A stretch of 64,000 nt of DNA, from assembly GCF_937906905.1 (NCBI RefSeq), contig NZ_CALERY010000011.1:75524-139523 (forward strand). Reading direction: 5' to 3'. This document shows positions 1 to 8,557 of this stretch, in pieces (positions within the stretch are counted from its first letter, which is position 1; each line of letters opens with the position of its first letter). Below the pieces are notes generated by a model. That model saw only the letters and a list, made by a program, of their open reading frames with translations. It was not told the DNA's origin and searched no databases. The position numbers and the translations under genes were made by a program. The DNA is from an uncultured Helicobacter sp. GTDB taxonomy: Bacteria; Campylobacterota; Campylobacteria; Campylobacterales; Helicobacteraceae.

Positions 1-1055
1 AAGCGCATGAAAAATCCCAAGGTCTGCTGCTATGGCTCTTTATCCGCGAGGGTAAAATCGTCTCCTACACGCATGAAATCGTGCGCATACAGCAAAGCCC
101 AAATAGTGGGCTAGAAGCAGATAGCCAGCTAGGCGAAATCTACACCCAAGCCCTAATCAATCGCTACACCAAGCCCCTGCCACTTATCCCAGAATCTGTC
201 ATCATCGGCGATATAAGCTGCCTTAGTCAAGAGCAACTTAACTCCCTACACGAGCTACTCTCGCGCACACAAGGGCGTAAAATCCCCCTACAATCCCTAA
301 GCAAAGGTCGCCATGCCAAATTCCTCCCAATCGTGCGCGAAAATGCCAAGCTCCTCCTTGCCCAAGCCCGCCAAGAGAGTGCGCAGGATTCTCGCACGCT
401 TGCACGACTACAAGAGCTACTAGGCTTAGAGACTCTCCCAGACACTATCGAAGTGTTTGACACAAGCCACCATGGTGGCGAGAACTGCGTGGGCGGCATG
501 ATAGTGTATGCACAAGGTAAATTTGCCAAAGAGCACTACCGCCGATACAAGCTAGAAAATCGTGATGAATACGGACAAATGCGTGAAATGCTCACGCGCC
601 GAGCATTAAGCTTTGATAAAGAAAGTCCGCCAGATCTCTGGCTGCTTGATGGTGGCAAGGCGCAAATTGCCATCGCCAAAGAGATCCTAGAATCCAGCGG
701 TGCGCGTGTCGATGTCATCGCCATCGCCAAAGAAAAGCGCGATGCGAAAGCCTACCGAGCCAAGGGCAAGGCACGCGATGTGATTTACACAAGCACAGAA
801 GTTTTTCGACTAGAATCTAGCGATGTGCGCTTACAATTCCTCCAAAAGCTGCGCGATAGCGTCCATCACTACGCCATAAGCTATCACCGCCGCAGTAAGA
901 CAAGCGCCCTAACGCAAAAAAATCTCCTCAAAGAAAAAGGTCTAAGCGATGGGCAAATCGCGCGTGCCCTAGCGTTTGCTGGGGGCCTTGAAGCACTGCA
1001 AGGCAAAAGCAAGCAAGAGATTTTGGAGCTTATCCGCCAAAGCAAATGCCCATAA
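1..1055 (+). CDS. uvrC: UvrABC system protein C (excinuclease subunit C), 3' part
   Basis: The gene enters from the left edge: its frame is open from base 3 and reads IREGKIVSYTHEIV before any plausible start, so only the C-terminal ~350 residues are present. Visible are the RNase H-like endonuclease domain (EVFDTSHHGG, then RRYKLENRDEYGQM and DLWLLDGGKAQ) and a C-terminal helix-hairpin-helix region (LLKEKGLSDGQIARAL). UvrC makes the dual incisions in nucleotide excision repair after UvrB loading. Its last 26 bases overlap the end of the convergent midA gene. Two of the window's frequent CTAGAATC octamers lie in the coding sequence near 690 and 810. The family assignment is firm. Confidence 0.95.
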   Translation, partial: AHEKSQGLLLWLFIREGKIVSYTHEIVRIQQSPNSGLEADSQLGEIYTQALINRYTKPLPLIPESVIIGDISCLSQEQLNSLHELLSRTQGRKIPLQSLSKGRHAKFLPIVRENAKLLLAQARQESAQDSRTLARLQELLGLETLPDTIEVFDTSHHGGENCVGGMIVYAQGKFAKEHYRRYKLENRDEYGQMREMLTRRALSFDKESPPDLWLLDGGKAQIAIAKEILESSGARVDVIAIAKEKRDAKAYRAKGKARDVIYTSTEVFRLESSDVRLQFLQKLRDSVHHYAISYHRRSKTSALTQKNLLKEKGLSDGQIARALAFAGGLEALQGKSKQEILELIRQSKCP

Positions 1056-2154
1056 ACTTCTCCCCAAGCGAGCCAGCCAGCAACTCTCGCGCGCGCAGAC
1101 TCTGGGTGCGATACTCGCTAGGGCTATACTCCAAAAGCTCGCCCAGCAATGCAATGAGCCCAAACTCCACCAAAAGCGTGCTAAGCCTGCCAGAAAACAA
1201 CTTGCGCGCGCCATGTGCAGCAAAAATTTGCTCCAATAATGCAAAATCAACATTATAAGTCAAATCACAGCGGGTAAAAAGTGCGGGCAGATTTTGCATA
1301 ATCTCTGGGAATCCAAGCACCCTATGCGCAAAGAAACCTCGCAGAGAAAATACCTGCCCTCCCCCAGCCCCGCCAAGATCTGCATAATCAAAACTCAAAA
1401 ATCTCCATGATTTCGCGCGCGAAGCAAAGCCACATATCCTAGCAATAAACTCCTCCCAGCCTAAGGGAATCTCTCCGCTGGTGACACCAAAGCGTTGCAT
1501 AAATTCCCTTACCCTGCGCGCGCGATGGCGCATGCTGGATTCTAGGCTAGAATCCATAGCGCAATCCCCATACGCAAGCCCATGTAAATCCCGCCATACA
1601 AGACTCACAGGCGCTTCTGCACCATCGCAGCACACACAAGCAAGCAACTCTTGGTCGCCATCTATACGCACAAGCTCACACGCAAATGCATCAAAAAGCT
1701 CATTGCTTATGATAAACACACTCTCGGCCTCATCAAGCGCTATCTCATCAAGCGTGCCAACTTGTGTGATCGCACGCTGTGCGATAGTCTCACGCGCCTT
1801 TTTGCGCAAAGACTCTAGTGGCTCAATGATACTAAAGCGCGTTTGCTCCATGACACCAACACTAAGCGCGCTTAAAAAATCATACACATCACACATCAAC
1901 TCGCCATGGTGTGCGCCAATCTCAATAATATGTAGTGGCAAAGACAAAGGTGTGGATTCTAGCACGCTAGAATCTAAAGCACTGGAATCTAGCAGGCTAA
2001 GGATATGGCGCGCGATTGAACCACCAAATAGTTTTGAAAGCGTAACAGCAGTGTAAAAATCTCGCCCGATATGCGTGCTTCTATAATATCCCTGATCGCC
2101 ATAGAGCCACTCCTGCATGACCTGCCCAAAGCTTTTTTCCATGCCTTGCCCCAA
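1030..2154 (-). CDS. MidA/NDUFAF7-family SAM-dependent methyltransferase
   Basis: This 374-residue protein matches the DUF185/MidA family. The N-terminal GRDFYTAVTLSKLFGGSIA block is typical, followed by the SAM-binding strand HIIEIGAHHGEL and the acidic stretch FIISNELFDAFACE. The mitochondrial homologue methylates an arginine of complex I; the bacterial role is not settled. It lies 5 bases downstream of the outer-membrane protein gene on the same strand and overlaps the end of uvrC. Near residues 60-70 the protein contains an LDSS/LESTP stretch encoded by a perfect 20-base palindrome at 1955-1974 built from two CTAGAATC octamers, probably a tolerated linker insertion. Confidence 0.8.
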   Translation of the reverse strand: MGQGMEKSFGQVMQEWLYGDQGYYRSTHIGRDFYTAVTLSKLFGGSIARHILSLLDSSALDSSVLESTPLSLPLHIIEIGAHHGELMCDVYDFLSALSVGVMEQTRFSIIEPLESLRKKARETIAQRAITQVGTLDEIALDEAESVFIISNELFDAFACELVRIDGDQELLACVCCDGAEAPVSLVWRDLHGLAYGDCAMDSSLESSMRHRARRVREFMQRFGVTSGEIPLGWEEFIARICGFASRAKSWRFLSFDYADLGGAGGGQVFSLRGFFAHRVLGFPEIMQNLPALFTRCDLTYNVDFALLEQIFAAHGARKLFSGRLSTLLVEFGLIALLGELLEYSPSEYRTQSLRARELLAGSLGEKFMGICFGG

Positions 2155-2159
2155 GAAGC

Positions 2160-2918
2160 TTAGAAACGATAGATATAGGAGAATCCCAAGCGCAAATGGC
2201 GAGGCTGCTTAGAGATAGCCGAGGAGGGCGTGAGATTAGCCAGACTTGAATGCGAAAATACAGGCACACCAAAAAATAGCTCAAAATAATGATGATAGCG
2301 TCCTTCAAAACCTATGCCAAGCTTTGGCATGATCTCTTGGATAAGCATGCTGGCGCGATCATGCTTGTAGTATGTCGCGCTGTATTCCGCACCTAGGAAC
2401 GCATTCCACGAGATTGCATTGCCTCGGTAGAATACCCACTCATAGCCCAGCCCCAAGCCAGCCTTGATACCACTTAGCTCAAAAAACTCTTGACTATCCC
2501 CATGTGCGAACGCAATACGAGCAAAGCCCAAATATCCCTCATAGCGCAATATATGCCTAGGTGCGGCGCGGTAAATCCCCCCTAGAATCATAACCATACT
2601 GCTATCTGTGGCACGGATTTTATCAAGCGAGCTAGACTCTTGCTTGTGTAGCACCCCATCGCCACTTACGATAGAAGCACCGATCGCTAGAGCATGCTTA
2701 GATTTTGAAACTCTCGATTCTGCAGTGCTGGAGCTCTGGGGGGAAGTGAGAGCAGAATCTAGCGCGAAATCTGTGGTAGATTCTGGGATTTGTGCTGCTT
2801 GCTCTTGAGATTGTAGCGTAGGTGTAGCAGAGAGTGAGCCAAAGGCAAAAATACCAAATAGCAAACACAATACAAGGCATTGCAGAATCCGTCTGGGCAA
2901 TTTTTGTGCTGCTGGCAT
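2160..2918 (-). CDS. Putative outer-membrane beta-barrel protein
   Basis: This 252-residue protein begins with a hydrophobic signal peptide (LVLCLLFGIFAFGSLSA). After a Ser/Thr/Gln-rich stretch come alternating hydrophobic and aromatic segments (GYLGFARIAF, GLGLGYEWVFYRG, LGIGFEGRYHHYF), and it ends in LGFSYIYRF with a terminal Phe. That pattern is what the BAM complex recognises in barrels, and it resembles small Helicobacter outer-membrane proteins. The exact family is not recognised. A TATAAT -10 candidate sits at 2955-2960 on this strand, and midA follows 5 bases downstream. The residue 40-70 region contains LDSA/ESRVSKS stretches from the local octamer repeats. Confidence 0.6.
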   Translation of the reverse strand: MPAAQKLPRRILQCLVLCLLFGIFAFGSLSATPTLQSQEQAAQIPESTTDFALDSALTSPQSSSTAESRVSKSKHALAIGASIVSGDGVLHKQESSSLDKIRATDSSMVMILGGIYRAAPRHILRYEGYLGFARIAFAHGDSQEFFELSGIKAGLGLGYEWVFYRGNAISWNAFLGAEYSATYYKHDRASMLIQEIMPKLGIGFEGRYHHYFELFFGVPVFSHSSLANLTPSSAISKQPRHLRLGFSYIYRF

Positions 2919-2954
2919 GCTCGCTCACTCCTCTATCGTGGCTTTAAATCCCGC

Positions 2955-2960
2955 ATTATA
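2955..2960 (-). promoter_or_regulatory. Candidate sigma70 -10 box (TATAAT)
   Basis: On the minus strand the bases read TATAAT preceded by TG-like sequence, 37 bases upstream of the start of the outer-membrane protein gene. Helicobacter housekeeping promoters rely mainly on this hexamer and have a weak -35, so this is a plausible promoter for that gene and midA. Confidence 0.5.
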
Positions 2961-2977
2961 ACAGAATCTAGCGCACA

Positions 2978-4018
2978 TCATCGCGTATCAAAATGGATTC
3001 TAGGATCGATGAGCATATAGACAATGTCGTTGATAATCCCAACTATCAGCGCAAAAAGTGTGAAAATATACAGCGTGCCAAAGACCACGGGATAATCACG
3101 ACTAACAATACTCTCATACCCCAAAAGCCCCAAACCATCGAGACTAAAAAGTGTCTCAATAAGCAAGCTCCCTCCAAGAAACATGCCCAAAAATGCGCCT
3201 GGAAATGAAGCGATGACAAGCAGCATGGCATTGCGAAATACATGATGATAGAGAATCCTGCTCTCTCTAGCACCCTTGGCACGCGCAGTTAGGACATAAG
3301 GCTTATGCAACTCATCAAGAAATGAATGCTTACTAAGGATTGTGAGCCACGCTAGAGAGCCGAGCGAAAGGCAGAGCACAGGCAGACATAGATGATGCAG
3401 ATAGTCTAGGAGCTTCCCCATAGTGCTAAGCGAGTCAAACTCATCGCTCACTAGCCCGCGTAGTGGAAAAATCTGCCAGACACTCGCAAACAGCACAATC
3501 CCAACCACTGCAAAAAGAAATGGCGGCACAGCATTACACACAATAATCACAAATGACGAAGCACTATCAAGAAGAGAGCCATTATGACGGGTTTTGTAAA
3601 TCCCAAGCGGGATAGAGAGTAGATAAATAAAAAGCGTGCTAAACACACCAAGACTGATAGAAACAGGGAGCTTCTCGATGATGAGATCCCACACAGCGAT
3701 TTTACGATAGTAGCTTGTGCCTAGATCAAAGCATACATAGGACTTCACCAGCAGCGCAAAACGCTCCAAAATAGGCTTATCAAATCCATACTGCGCTTCA
3801 AGCTCGGTGATGAGCCCCTCTGGCACACCGCGACTAGCCTTGTAATCCCTAGCCTTTAAACCTGCTTGGGCTTCACTTGCATAGGTGGATTCTAGCTTGC
3901 TAATGACCTGCTCCACAGGACCGCCAGGAGAAAGCTGGATAAGAAAAAAATTGAGCGCGACAATCCCAAAAAGTGTAGGGATAAGCAGAGCTAAGCGTTT
4001 GGCGATATACCAGAGCAT
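2978..4018 (-). CDS. yejB: ABC transporter permease, YejB type (peptide/microcin C)
   Basis: This 346-residue inner-membrane protein has the YejB signature start (YIAKRLALLIPTLFGIVALNF, then FLIQLSPGGPVEQV). It continues with the BPD_transp_1 domain, including the coupling-helix EAA-like motif (TARAKGARESRILYHHVFRNA). About six membrane segments are evident. YejB normally works with YejE and the YejF ATPase plus a YejA binding protein, importing oligopeptides or peptide-nucleotides. None of those partners is encoded nearby: ispA is upstream and an outer-membrane protein gene downstream. The remaining subunits must be elsewhere or absent. The start is ATG at 4018 with a GGAG sequence just upstream. 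Confidence 0.85.
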   Translation of the reverse strand: MLWYIAKRLALLIPTLFGIVALNFFLIQLSPGGPVEQVISKLESTYASEAQAGLKARDYKASRGVPEGLITELEAQYGFDKPILERFALLVKSYVCFDLGTSYYRKIAVWDLIIEKLPVSISLGVFSTLFIYLLSIPLGIYKTRHNGSLLDSASSFVIIVCNAVPPFLFAVVGIVLFASVWQIFPLRGLVSDEFDSLSTMGKLLDYLHHLCLPVLCLSLGSLAWLTILSKHSFLDELHKPYVLTARAKGARESRILYHHVFRNAMLLVIASFPGAFLGMFLGGSLLIETLFSLDGLGLLGYESIVSRDYPVVFGTLYIFTLFALIVGIINDIVYMLIDPRIHFDTR

Positions 4019-4117
4019 AATTTCTCCTTAACTCCCGCTAGATTCTGGGCGGATTCTCACAGCAAAATCTAAAATCAATCCCTCACAGGGCAACACTACT
4101 CACGCGCACAAGACTTC

Positions 4118-4984
4118 TTACACAATCTCTGTGAAATACTCCCCAAGCAGCTCCTTAAGATTCTCCCCAATCATGCCCGGGAATCCAGCAAGCCTAGTAT
4201 GGAGTGCGCTAGATTCTGCACGCAAGAGTGCTTTAGCCTCTGTGAGCCCCAAGAGATTGACATAGCTGTTTTTCTGGCTGTCATTGCGTGTGGGCTTGCC
4301 TGCTTGAGATTCCTCCTGCACTGCATCGATAATATCATCACGGATTTGGAAATACAGCCCTAGCTGCAAGCCAAACTCACCTAGCTCATCATGCAAGCTC
4401 GCCGAGAGATTGGCAATCAATGCACCCATTTTGAGACTCGCAGCGATGAGCTTGGCGGTTTTATTGGTATGGATAATCTTGAGCTGCTCTAGTGGGAGAG
4501 AGTGATTTTCAAACTCGCAATCAAGCGCCTGCCCAATAATCATGCCACCTATCCCCCCACTCTCTGCGAGCTCTTTTACCAGCGCAACTTTCACGCTAGA
4601 ATCTAGCTTGGCGATTGAAAGCAGATAGAAAGCATAGGTATTAAGCCCATCGCCCACAAGTGTCGCGCTCGTCTCTCCATAGATGGTATGTAGCGTTGGC
4701 TTGCCACGACGCAAGTGAGCATTATCCATGCAGGGCAAATCGTCATGGATAAGCGAATAGGTGTGCAGACACTCGAGTGCCAGGGCTGGGAGGAACGCAT
4801 TGCTAAGCATAAGTGGTCTAGCTCCGGCTACCACAGCTAGCAGGAGATTGGGACGAAAGCGCTTCCCACCATGGCGCAGCATCTCCCAAAATGCTTGTGA
4901 AAAATGCGGGTGAAACCCAGCAATCTCTGGCTCGCTTGCTTGCAAAAACTCCTCAAAGTGCTTGATACTCTGCTGATATGTCAT
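4118..4984 (-). CDS. ispA: Polyprenyl synthetase (farnesyl/geranyl diphosphate synthase)
   Basis: This 288-residue trans-isoprenyl diphosphate synthase has the first aspartate-rich motif DDLPCMDNAHLRRGKPT and the second, IRDDIIDA, which together bind the Mg-diphosphate substrates. It condenses isopentenyl diphosphate with allylic diphosphates to make the C15 precursor used for undecaprenyl phosphate, quinone and heme side chains. The length fits bacterial IspA. The residue after the second motif region (QAGKPTRNDSQKNSYVNLLGL) is also characteristic. It is the first of the minus-strand genes before yejB. Product chain length cannot be read from sequence alone. Confidence 0.92.
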   Translation of the reverse strand: MTYQQSIKHFEEFLQASEPEIAGFHPHFSQAFWEMLRHGGKRFRPNLLLAVVAGARPLMLSNAFLPALALECLHTYSLIHDDLPCMDNAHLRRGKPTLHTIYGETSATLVGDGLNTYAFYLLSIAKLDSSVKVALVKELAESGGIGGMIIGQALDCEFENHSLPLEQLKIIHTNKTAKLIAASLKMGALIANLSASLHDELGEFGLQLGLYFQIRDDIIDAVQEESQAGKPTRNDSQKNSYVNLLGLTEAKALLRAESSALHTRLAGFPGMIGENLKELLGEYFTEIV

Positions 4985-5064
4985 GGTATTCCTTTGCTAA
5001 AATTTGCCAAGATACAGATTGTATATTGCAGTAAATCTCTGGCATGACCAGAATCTAGCTACCC

Positions 5065-6120
5065 CTAAGCAAATGCACGCGTAAGTGCAAGTGTAAGTGC
5101 AAACCCTCCCACACTCACAAACACAAACAAAAACACCCCAAACCACAGCACCCCCTTGCTTCCGGCGTTTGCAAACTGCTTGGGGCTTATCTGCAAGCCA
5201 AGTGCGCACATCGCCATGCTAAGACAAATCCCGCATAACACTTTAGCAGAGGTGATAAGCCACAACGGCAACGCCACAAGCGAGTGTAGCGCTACCACCG
5301 CTACAAAGCCTAGCGCAAAGTAAGGGATATAGATCTGCTTTTTTGCATGACTAGATTTTGCAAAAAATAGCGGCACGAGCAGCAGCACAGGAGCGAGCAG
5401 GGCAACACGCAGCATTTTTTCAATCAGTGCGATACTTGCAGCATCTTGGGAGAGAACATCGCTAGCACCCACAACATTTGCGACCTCATAGAGCGTCGCA
5501 CCTGTGTAGAGCCCCATTTGTGTCTGGCTTAGGGGCAAAAGCCCCGCACTAAATAAAATGGGGTAGCAAAACATTCCCAAAAGCCCAAATACCACCACGC
5601 TGCCAATGGCAAGTGCGCTTTTGCTAGCACTGGATTTTAGGGCGGACTCTAATGCTAGCACCGCAGCTGCACCACAAATCGCACAGCCAGCGCTCATAAG
5701 TAGCGCTAGCTCCTTATCAAGCCCAAATATCCTACTCCCCACCAGCACGCCAACCACCAGCACACCCACAACAACCACAACTGCTAGCACAATCCCTGCC
5801 AACCCTACGCTCTGTATATCTGCAAGCGAGACGAAAAACCCATACAAAATAATCCCAAAGCGCAGCAGCCGCTTGGCACTAAAATCTATGCCACTTTTGT
5901 AGTGTGCAATCGAGAATACCGCATGACGCGTAGCAAGAATCCCAAAAATCCCGGAGCAAAGCATGCCAAGCACAATCGCAATGATAAGCGGGGAAATATG
6001 CAGACTCGCAAAAATCCCCACCCTAGAAAGCCCCATGCCAAAAAGCGCGATAATGAGCGTAAGTCCAAGCCCGACAATAAAACTCATGGCGTGGGATATA
6101 GAACGAATTGCGTGTTTCAT
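5065..6120 (-). CDS. YeiH/UPF0324-family putative sulfate exporter
   Basis: The protein, about 351 residues from the ATG at 6120, is a polytopic membrane protein of the UPF0324 (YeiH, Cons_hypoth698) family. It has about ten hydrophobic segments and family-typical stretches such as RLLRFGIILYGF, SAGCAICGAAA and GATLYEVANVVGA. I placed the start at 6120 because AAGGAG lies 8 bases upstream there. A longer reading from 6225 has no ribosome binding site and adds a non-conserved tail. Members are annotated as putative sulfate or sulfonate exporters without direct proof in Helicobacter. It is transcribed divergently from the glycan cluster that starts at 6387. Confidence 0.82.
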   Translation of the reverse strand: MKHAIRSISHAMSFIVGLGLTLIIALFGMGLSRVGIFASLHISPLIIAIVLGMLCSGIFGILATRHAVFSIAHYKSGIDFSAKRLLRFGIILYGFFVSLADIQSVGLAGIVLAVVVVVGVLVVGVLVGSRIFGLDKELALLMSAGCAICGAAAVLALESALKSSASKSALAIGSVVVFGLLGMFCYPILFSAGLLPLSQTQMGLYTGATLYEVANVVGASDVLSQDAASIALIEKMLRVALLAPVLLLVPLFFAKSSHAKKQIYIPYFALGFVAVVALHSLVALPLWLITSAKVLCGICLSMAMCALGLQISPKQFANAGSKGVLWFGVFLFVFVSVGGFALTLALTRAFA

Positions 6121-6314
6121 AGAATTTATCTCCTTACATGTAAGTATCTTAATCTCGCCCCAATCCATGCTGACAAGATTGCCCAAACAAAGAATCCACC
6201 ATGACTTGGCATAGGTATAAAACAAAGCAAATGCGCTATTCTACTCTAATTTTTGGATTCCCAAGAGATTATGAAGCTGTAAAATACAAGATTTGTCGAT
6301 AATTGTGAATCTGT

Positions 6315-6320
6315 TATAAT
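6315..6320 (+). promoter_or_regulatory. Candidate -10 box driving the first glycan cluster
   Basis: TATAAT is preceded by TGT in the 266-base gap between the divergent YeiH-type gene and the first glycosyltransferase, 67 bases ahead of the start codon at 6387. It is the best -10 match in the gap. The AAGGAG before 6387 gives the ribosome binding site. No transcript evidence is available. Confidence 0.45.
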
Positions 6321-6386
6321 GTCGCGACTAACATGAAGCCGCAATGAGCTCATCTCAAGCTAGTGCCAATATACTAAGGAGAATCC

Positions 6387-7529
6387 ATGCCAGAATCCAC
6401 CAAACACAGCACCCACAGCACTCTTGCCCCTATCGTGCTTTTCACCTATAATCGCCCCAAGCACACCAAAAAGACTCTCGAAGCGCTCATAGCCAATGAG
6501 CTAGCTAAAGATAGCGAGCTTTTCGTATATCAAGATGGGCTAAAGGACAATGCCACCAAAGAGCAAAAAGACTCTGTCCTAGAGGTTAGCTCCTACTTGC
6601 AAGACTTTATTGCTAGTAATGAAAATGGCACATATTTTAAGCATATCACCTTTATTCAAAGAGAGCGCAATTTTGGGCTTGCGGATTCTATCATTGATGG
6701 CGTTACAAGCATTATCAACAAGCACGGCACAATCATTGTGCTAGAAGATGATATTGTCGTATCGCCTGTGTTTTTAGACTATATGAATGCCGCTCTTAAA
6801 ACCTACCAAAACGAGCCAAAAGTATGGAGCATAGCAGGCTGGAGCTACCCAATCGATACACAAGGCTTGGGGGATTGCTACTTTTGGAGGCTTCCGCACT
6901 GCTGGGGCTGGGCTAGCTGGAGCAATCGGTGGCAGTATTTTAAGCGCGATATGTCTTTGGATTTTAAAAACTCTTTTAGCAAGAGCGATATTGCTTATAT
7001 CAATCTTGATGGAGTGGCGGACTACTTTAGCCACTTTACGCTCAACCACAAAGGCAGGTTAAAAACTTGGGCGATTTTTAATTATCTCATCGCTTATAAG
7101 CACAATGCCCTAACACTCTGCCCTAGCCTTTCATACATTAAGCAAATCGGCTTTGATGGCTCTGGGGTGCATTGTGGCGATAGTGGGAATATTTTTAATG
7201 CCTCTAGTATAAATACAAAATTTCCCATCATCTTTCCTAAGGACATAGTAGAATCCACTTTAGCACTCAAGCGCATTAGGTCCTTTGAGCTAGCGCACAA
7301 AATCACCCTACAAAAGCGCGTAACAAACAAGCTAGCAAAACTCTCCACGACACTGCACAAAAAGCTCACATCTATGATAGCTCATAGGGGGGGGGGGCAG
7401 CACATAGTTTTCCTGCCATTGCTTATGCAGATGCCCTGCATTATGAGTGCGAACAAGGCAGGGCAGCATAATGGCAGCTCCCTATCTGTGTCAAAATGCT
7501 ATCTTACTGCTCTTTTTCAATCGCCTTGA
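6387..7529 (+). CDS. Glycosyltransferase (GNT-I/GT2-like), 3'-terminal G11 tract
   Basis: This 380-residue predicted protein opens with PIVLFTYNRPKHTKKTLEAL and has the metal-binding acidic motif VLEDDIVVSP and a C-terminal GWGWASWSNRW block. That combination is found in GT-A glycosyltransferases of Helicobacter/Campylobacter surface-glycan loci. A G11 tract at 7387-7397 lies after the catalytic domain. As assembled, the frame runs to 7529, past the next gene's start. With G12 or G9 it would end at TAA 7469-7471, which overlaps the next ATG by one base. With G10 it stops at 7405. So the tract alters the tail and the coupling to the next gene, not the catalytic core. The start has AAGGAG 6 bases upstream. 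The sugar specificity is unknown. Confidence 0.8.
   Translation: MPESTKHSTHSTLAPIVLFTYNRPKHTKKTLEALIANELAKDSELFVYQDGLKDNATKEQKDSVLEVSSYLQDFIASNENGTYFKHITFIQRERNFGLADSIIDGVTSIINKHGTIIVLEDDIVVSPVFLDYMNAALKTYQNEPKVWSIAGWSYPIDTQGLGDCYFWRLPHCWGWASWSNRWQYFKRDMSLDFKNSFSKSDIAYINLDGVADYFSHFTLNHKGRLKTWAIFNYLIAYKHNALTLCPSLSYIKQIGFDGSGVHCGDSGNIFNASSINTKFPIIFPKDIVESTLALKRIRSFELAHKITLQKRVTNKLAKLSTTLHKKLTSMIAHRGGGQHIVFLPLLMQMPCIMSANKAGQHNGSSLSVSKCYLTALFQSP
7387..7397 (+). repeat. G11 homopolymer near 3' end of glycosyltransferase gene
   Basis: Eleven consecutive G follow the catalytic part of the first glycosyltransferase. The three possible frames end at 7407 (immediate stop), 7471 (TAATG overlap with the next start) and 7529 (current, running 59 bases into the next gene). 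The tract is long enough to slip during replication. Confidence 0.85.
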
Positions 7530-8427
7530 CACTACGCTTGCTACCCTAGAGCAAATCGCCAAAGTTAAGCCCCCTAGACTCTATCTAGCCGCTGATGGCA
7601 GCAGAAATGAGCAAGAAAAGGCGCAAATCGCACATTTGCGCAAGGAAGTTATAGGGCATATCACTTGGGAGTGCGAGATTTACACGCGCTTTTTAGATAC
7701 AAATCTAGGCTGCAAAATGGCGGTAAGCTCGGCTATATCGTGGTTTTTCTCACACGAAAAGCAAGGCATTATCCTAGAAGATGACTGCCTGCCAACTTTA
7801 AGCTTTTTTCGATTCTGTGATGAGCTTTTAGAGCGCTACAAATATGAAGAAAAGATTTTTATGATAAGTGGCTGGAGCGCGCTGGATTTTGCTAAAAACA
7901 CTTCAGTAGAAACACTACACCCAAAAGCGCGACTACAAGAGGACTACTTTTTTTCCAAATACCCACATATCTGGGGCTGGGCTAGCTGGGCTAGGTCGTG
8001 GCAGAAATATCAGCTTGAATTTAGCGATTTTGAAGCAGAATTTAGCACGCTTGATAATTTCTACTCCATTAGAGAAAAACGCTATTGGTATAAGATTTTT
8101 AGATCCTACTCAAAAGGGCAGATAGATACTTGGGATTATCCTTTGGCATATAGCGTATGGAAGCACAAGGGGCTTTGCATTTATCCTAAAAATAATATGA
8201 TCACAAACATCGGCTTTAATAGAAATGATGCCACGCACACCATAGGAAAATCAAAATTTGCCATAATGCCAAGCTATGAGCTGTTATTTCCTATTAAGCA
8301 CCCAGAAATAATTCGAGTTTGTGAAAATTTTGATATGATTGATTTTGATATATCTTTTTCTTATTTATCGTTGCATAAAAGAGTTATTAAAAAGATCTAT
8401 CGAATGTATGAAAAATATATGCAATAA
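7471..8427 (+). CDS. Glycosyltransferase, paralogue of the preceding gene
   Basis: This protein of about 318 residues begins MAAPYLCQNAILLLFFNRLD and has GIILEDDCLPT as the acidic nucleotide-sugar/metal motif and IWGWASWARSWQKY downstream. It has the same architecture as its upstream neighbour, so the two are probably tandem paralogues. I chose ATG 7471 because it begins at the conserved domain and forms a TAATG junction with the upstream gene in one tract state. An earlier ATG at 7447 has no such support. The last ~40 codons become AT-rich (YLSLHKRVIKKIYRMYEKYMQ), marking the edge of the AT-rich cassette that follows. The acceptor and donor are unknown. Confidence 0.78.
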   Translation: MAAPYLCQNAILLLFFNRLDTTLATLEQIAKVKPPRLYLAADGSRNEQEKAQIAHLRKEVIGHITWECEIYTRFLDTNLGCKMAVSSAISWFFSHEKQGIILEDDCLPTLSFFRFCDELLERYKYEEKIFMISGWSALDFAKNTSVETLHPKARLQEDYFFSKYPHIWGWASWARSWQKYQLEFSDFEAEFSTLDNFYSIREKRYWYKIFRSYSKGQIDTWDYPLAYSVWKHKGLCIYPKNNMITNIGFNRNDATHTIGKSKFAIMPSYELLFPIKHPEIIRVCENFDMIDFDISFSYLSLHKRVIKKIYRMYEKYMQ

Positions 8428-8557
8428 TTTATGTTGATTATTAGTTTCAACTATGTCTAAAACACAAGCCATTTGAGTTTATTTATCTTTTTATAAGTTT
8501 TAAAAGAATACACTTCTATGTGCTTTGACGAACACCAATAACTAATAAGGATGCGCT

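Noticed and set aside
227..1253. Minus- and plus-strand open frames across uvrC and the end of midA
   Set aside because: They lie opposite or out of phase with two clearly recognised genes and have no ribosome binding site or family resemblance.
6121..6225. N-terminal extension of the YeiH-type protein
   Set aside because: The start at 6120 has a strong AAGGAG and the extension is not hydrophobic or conserved in the family.
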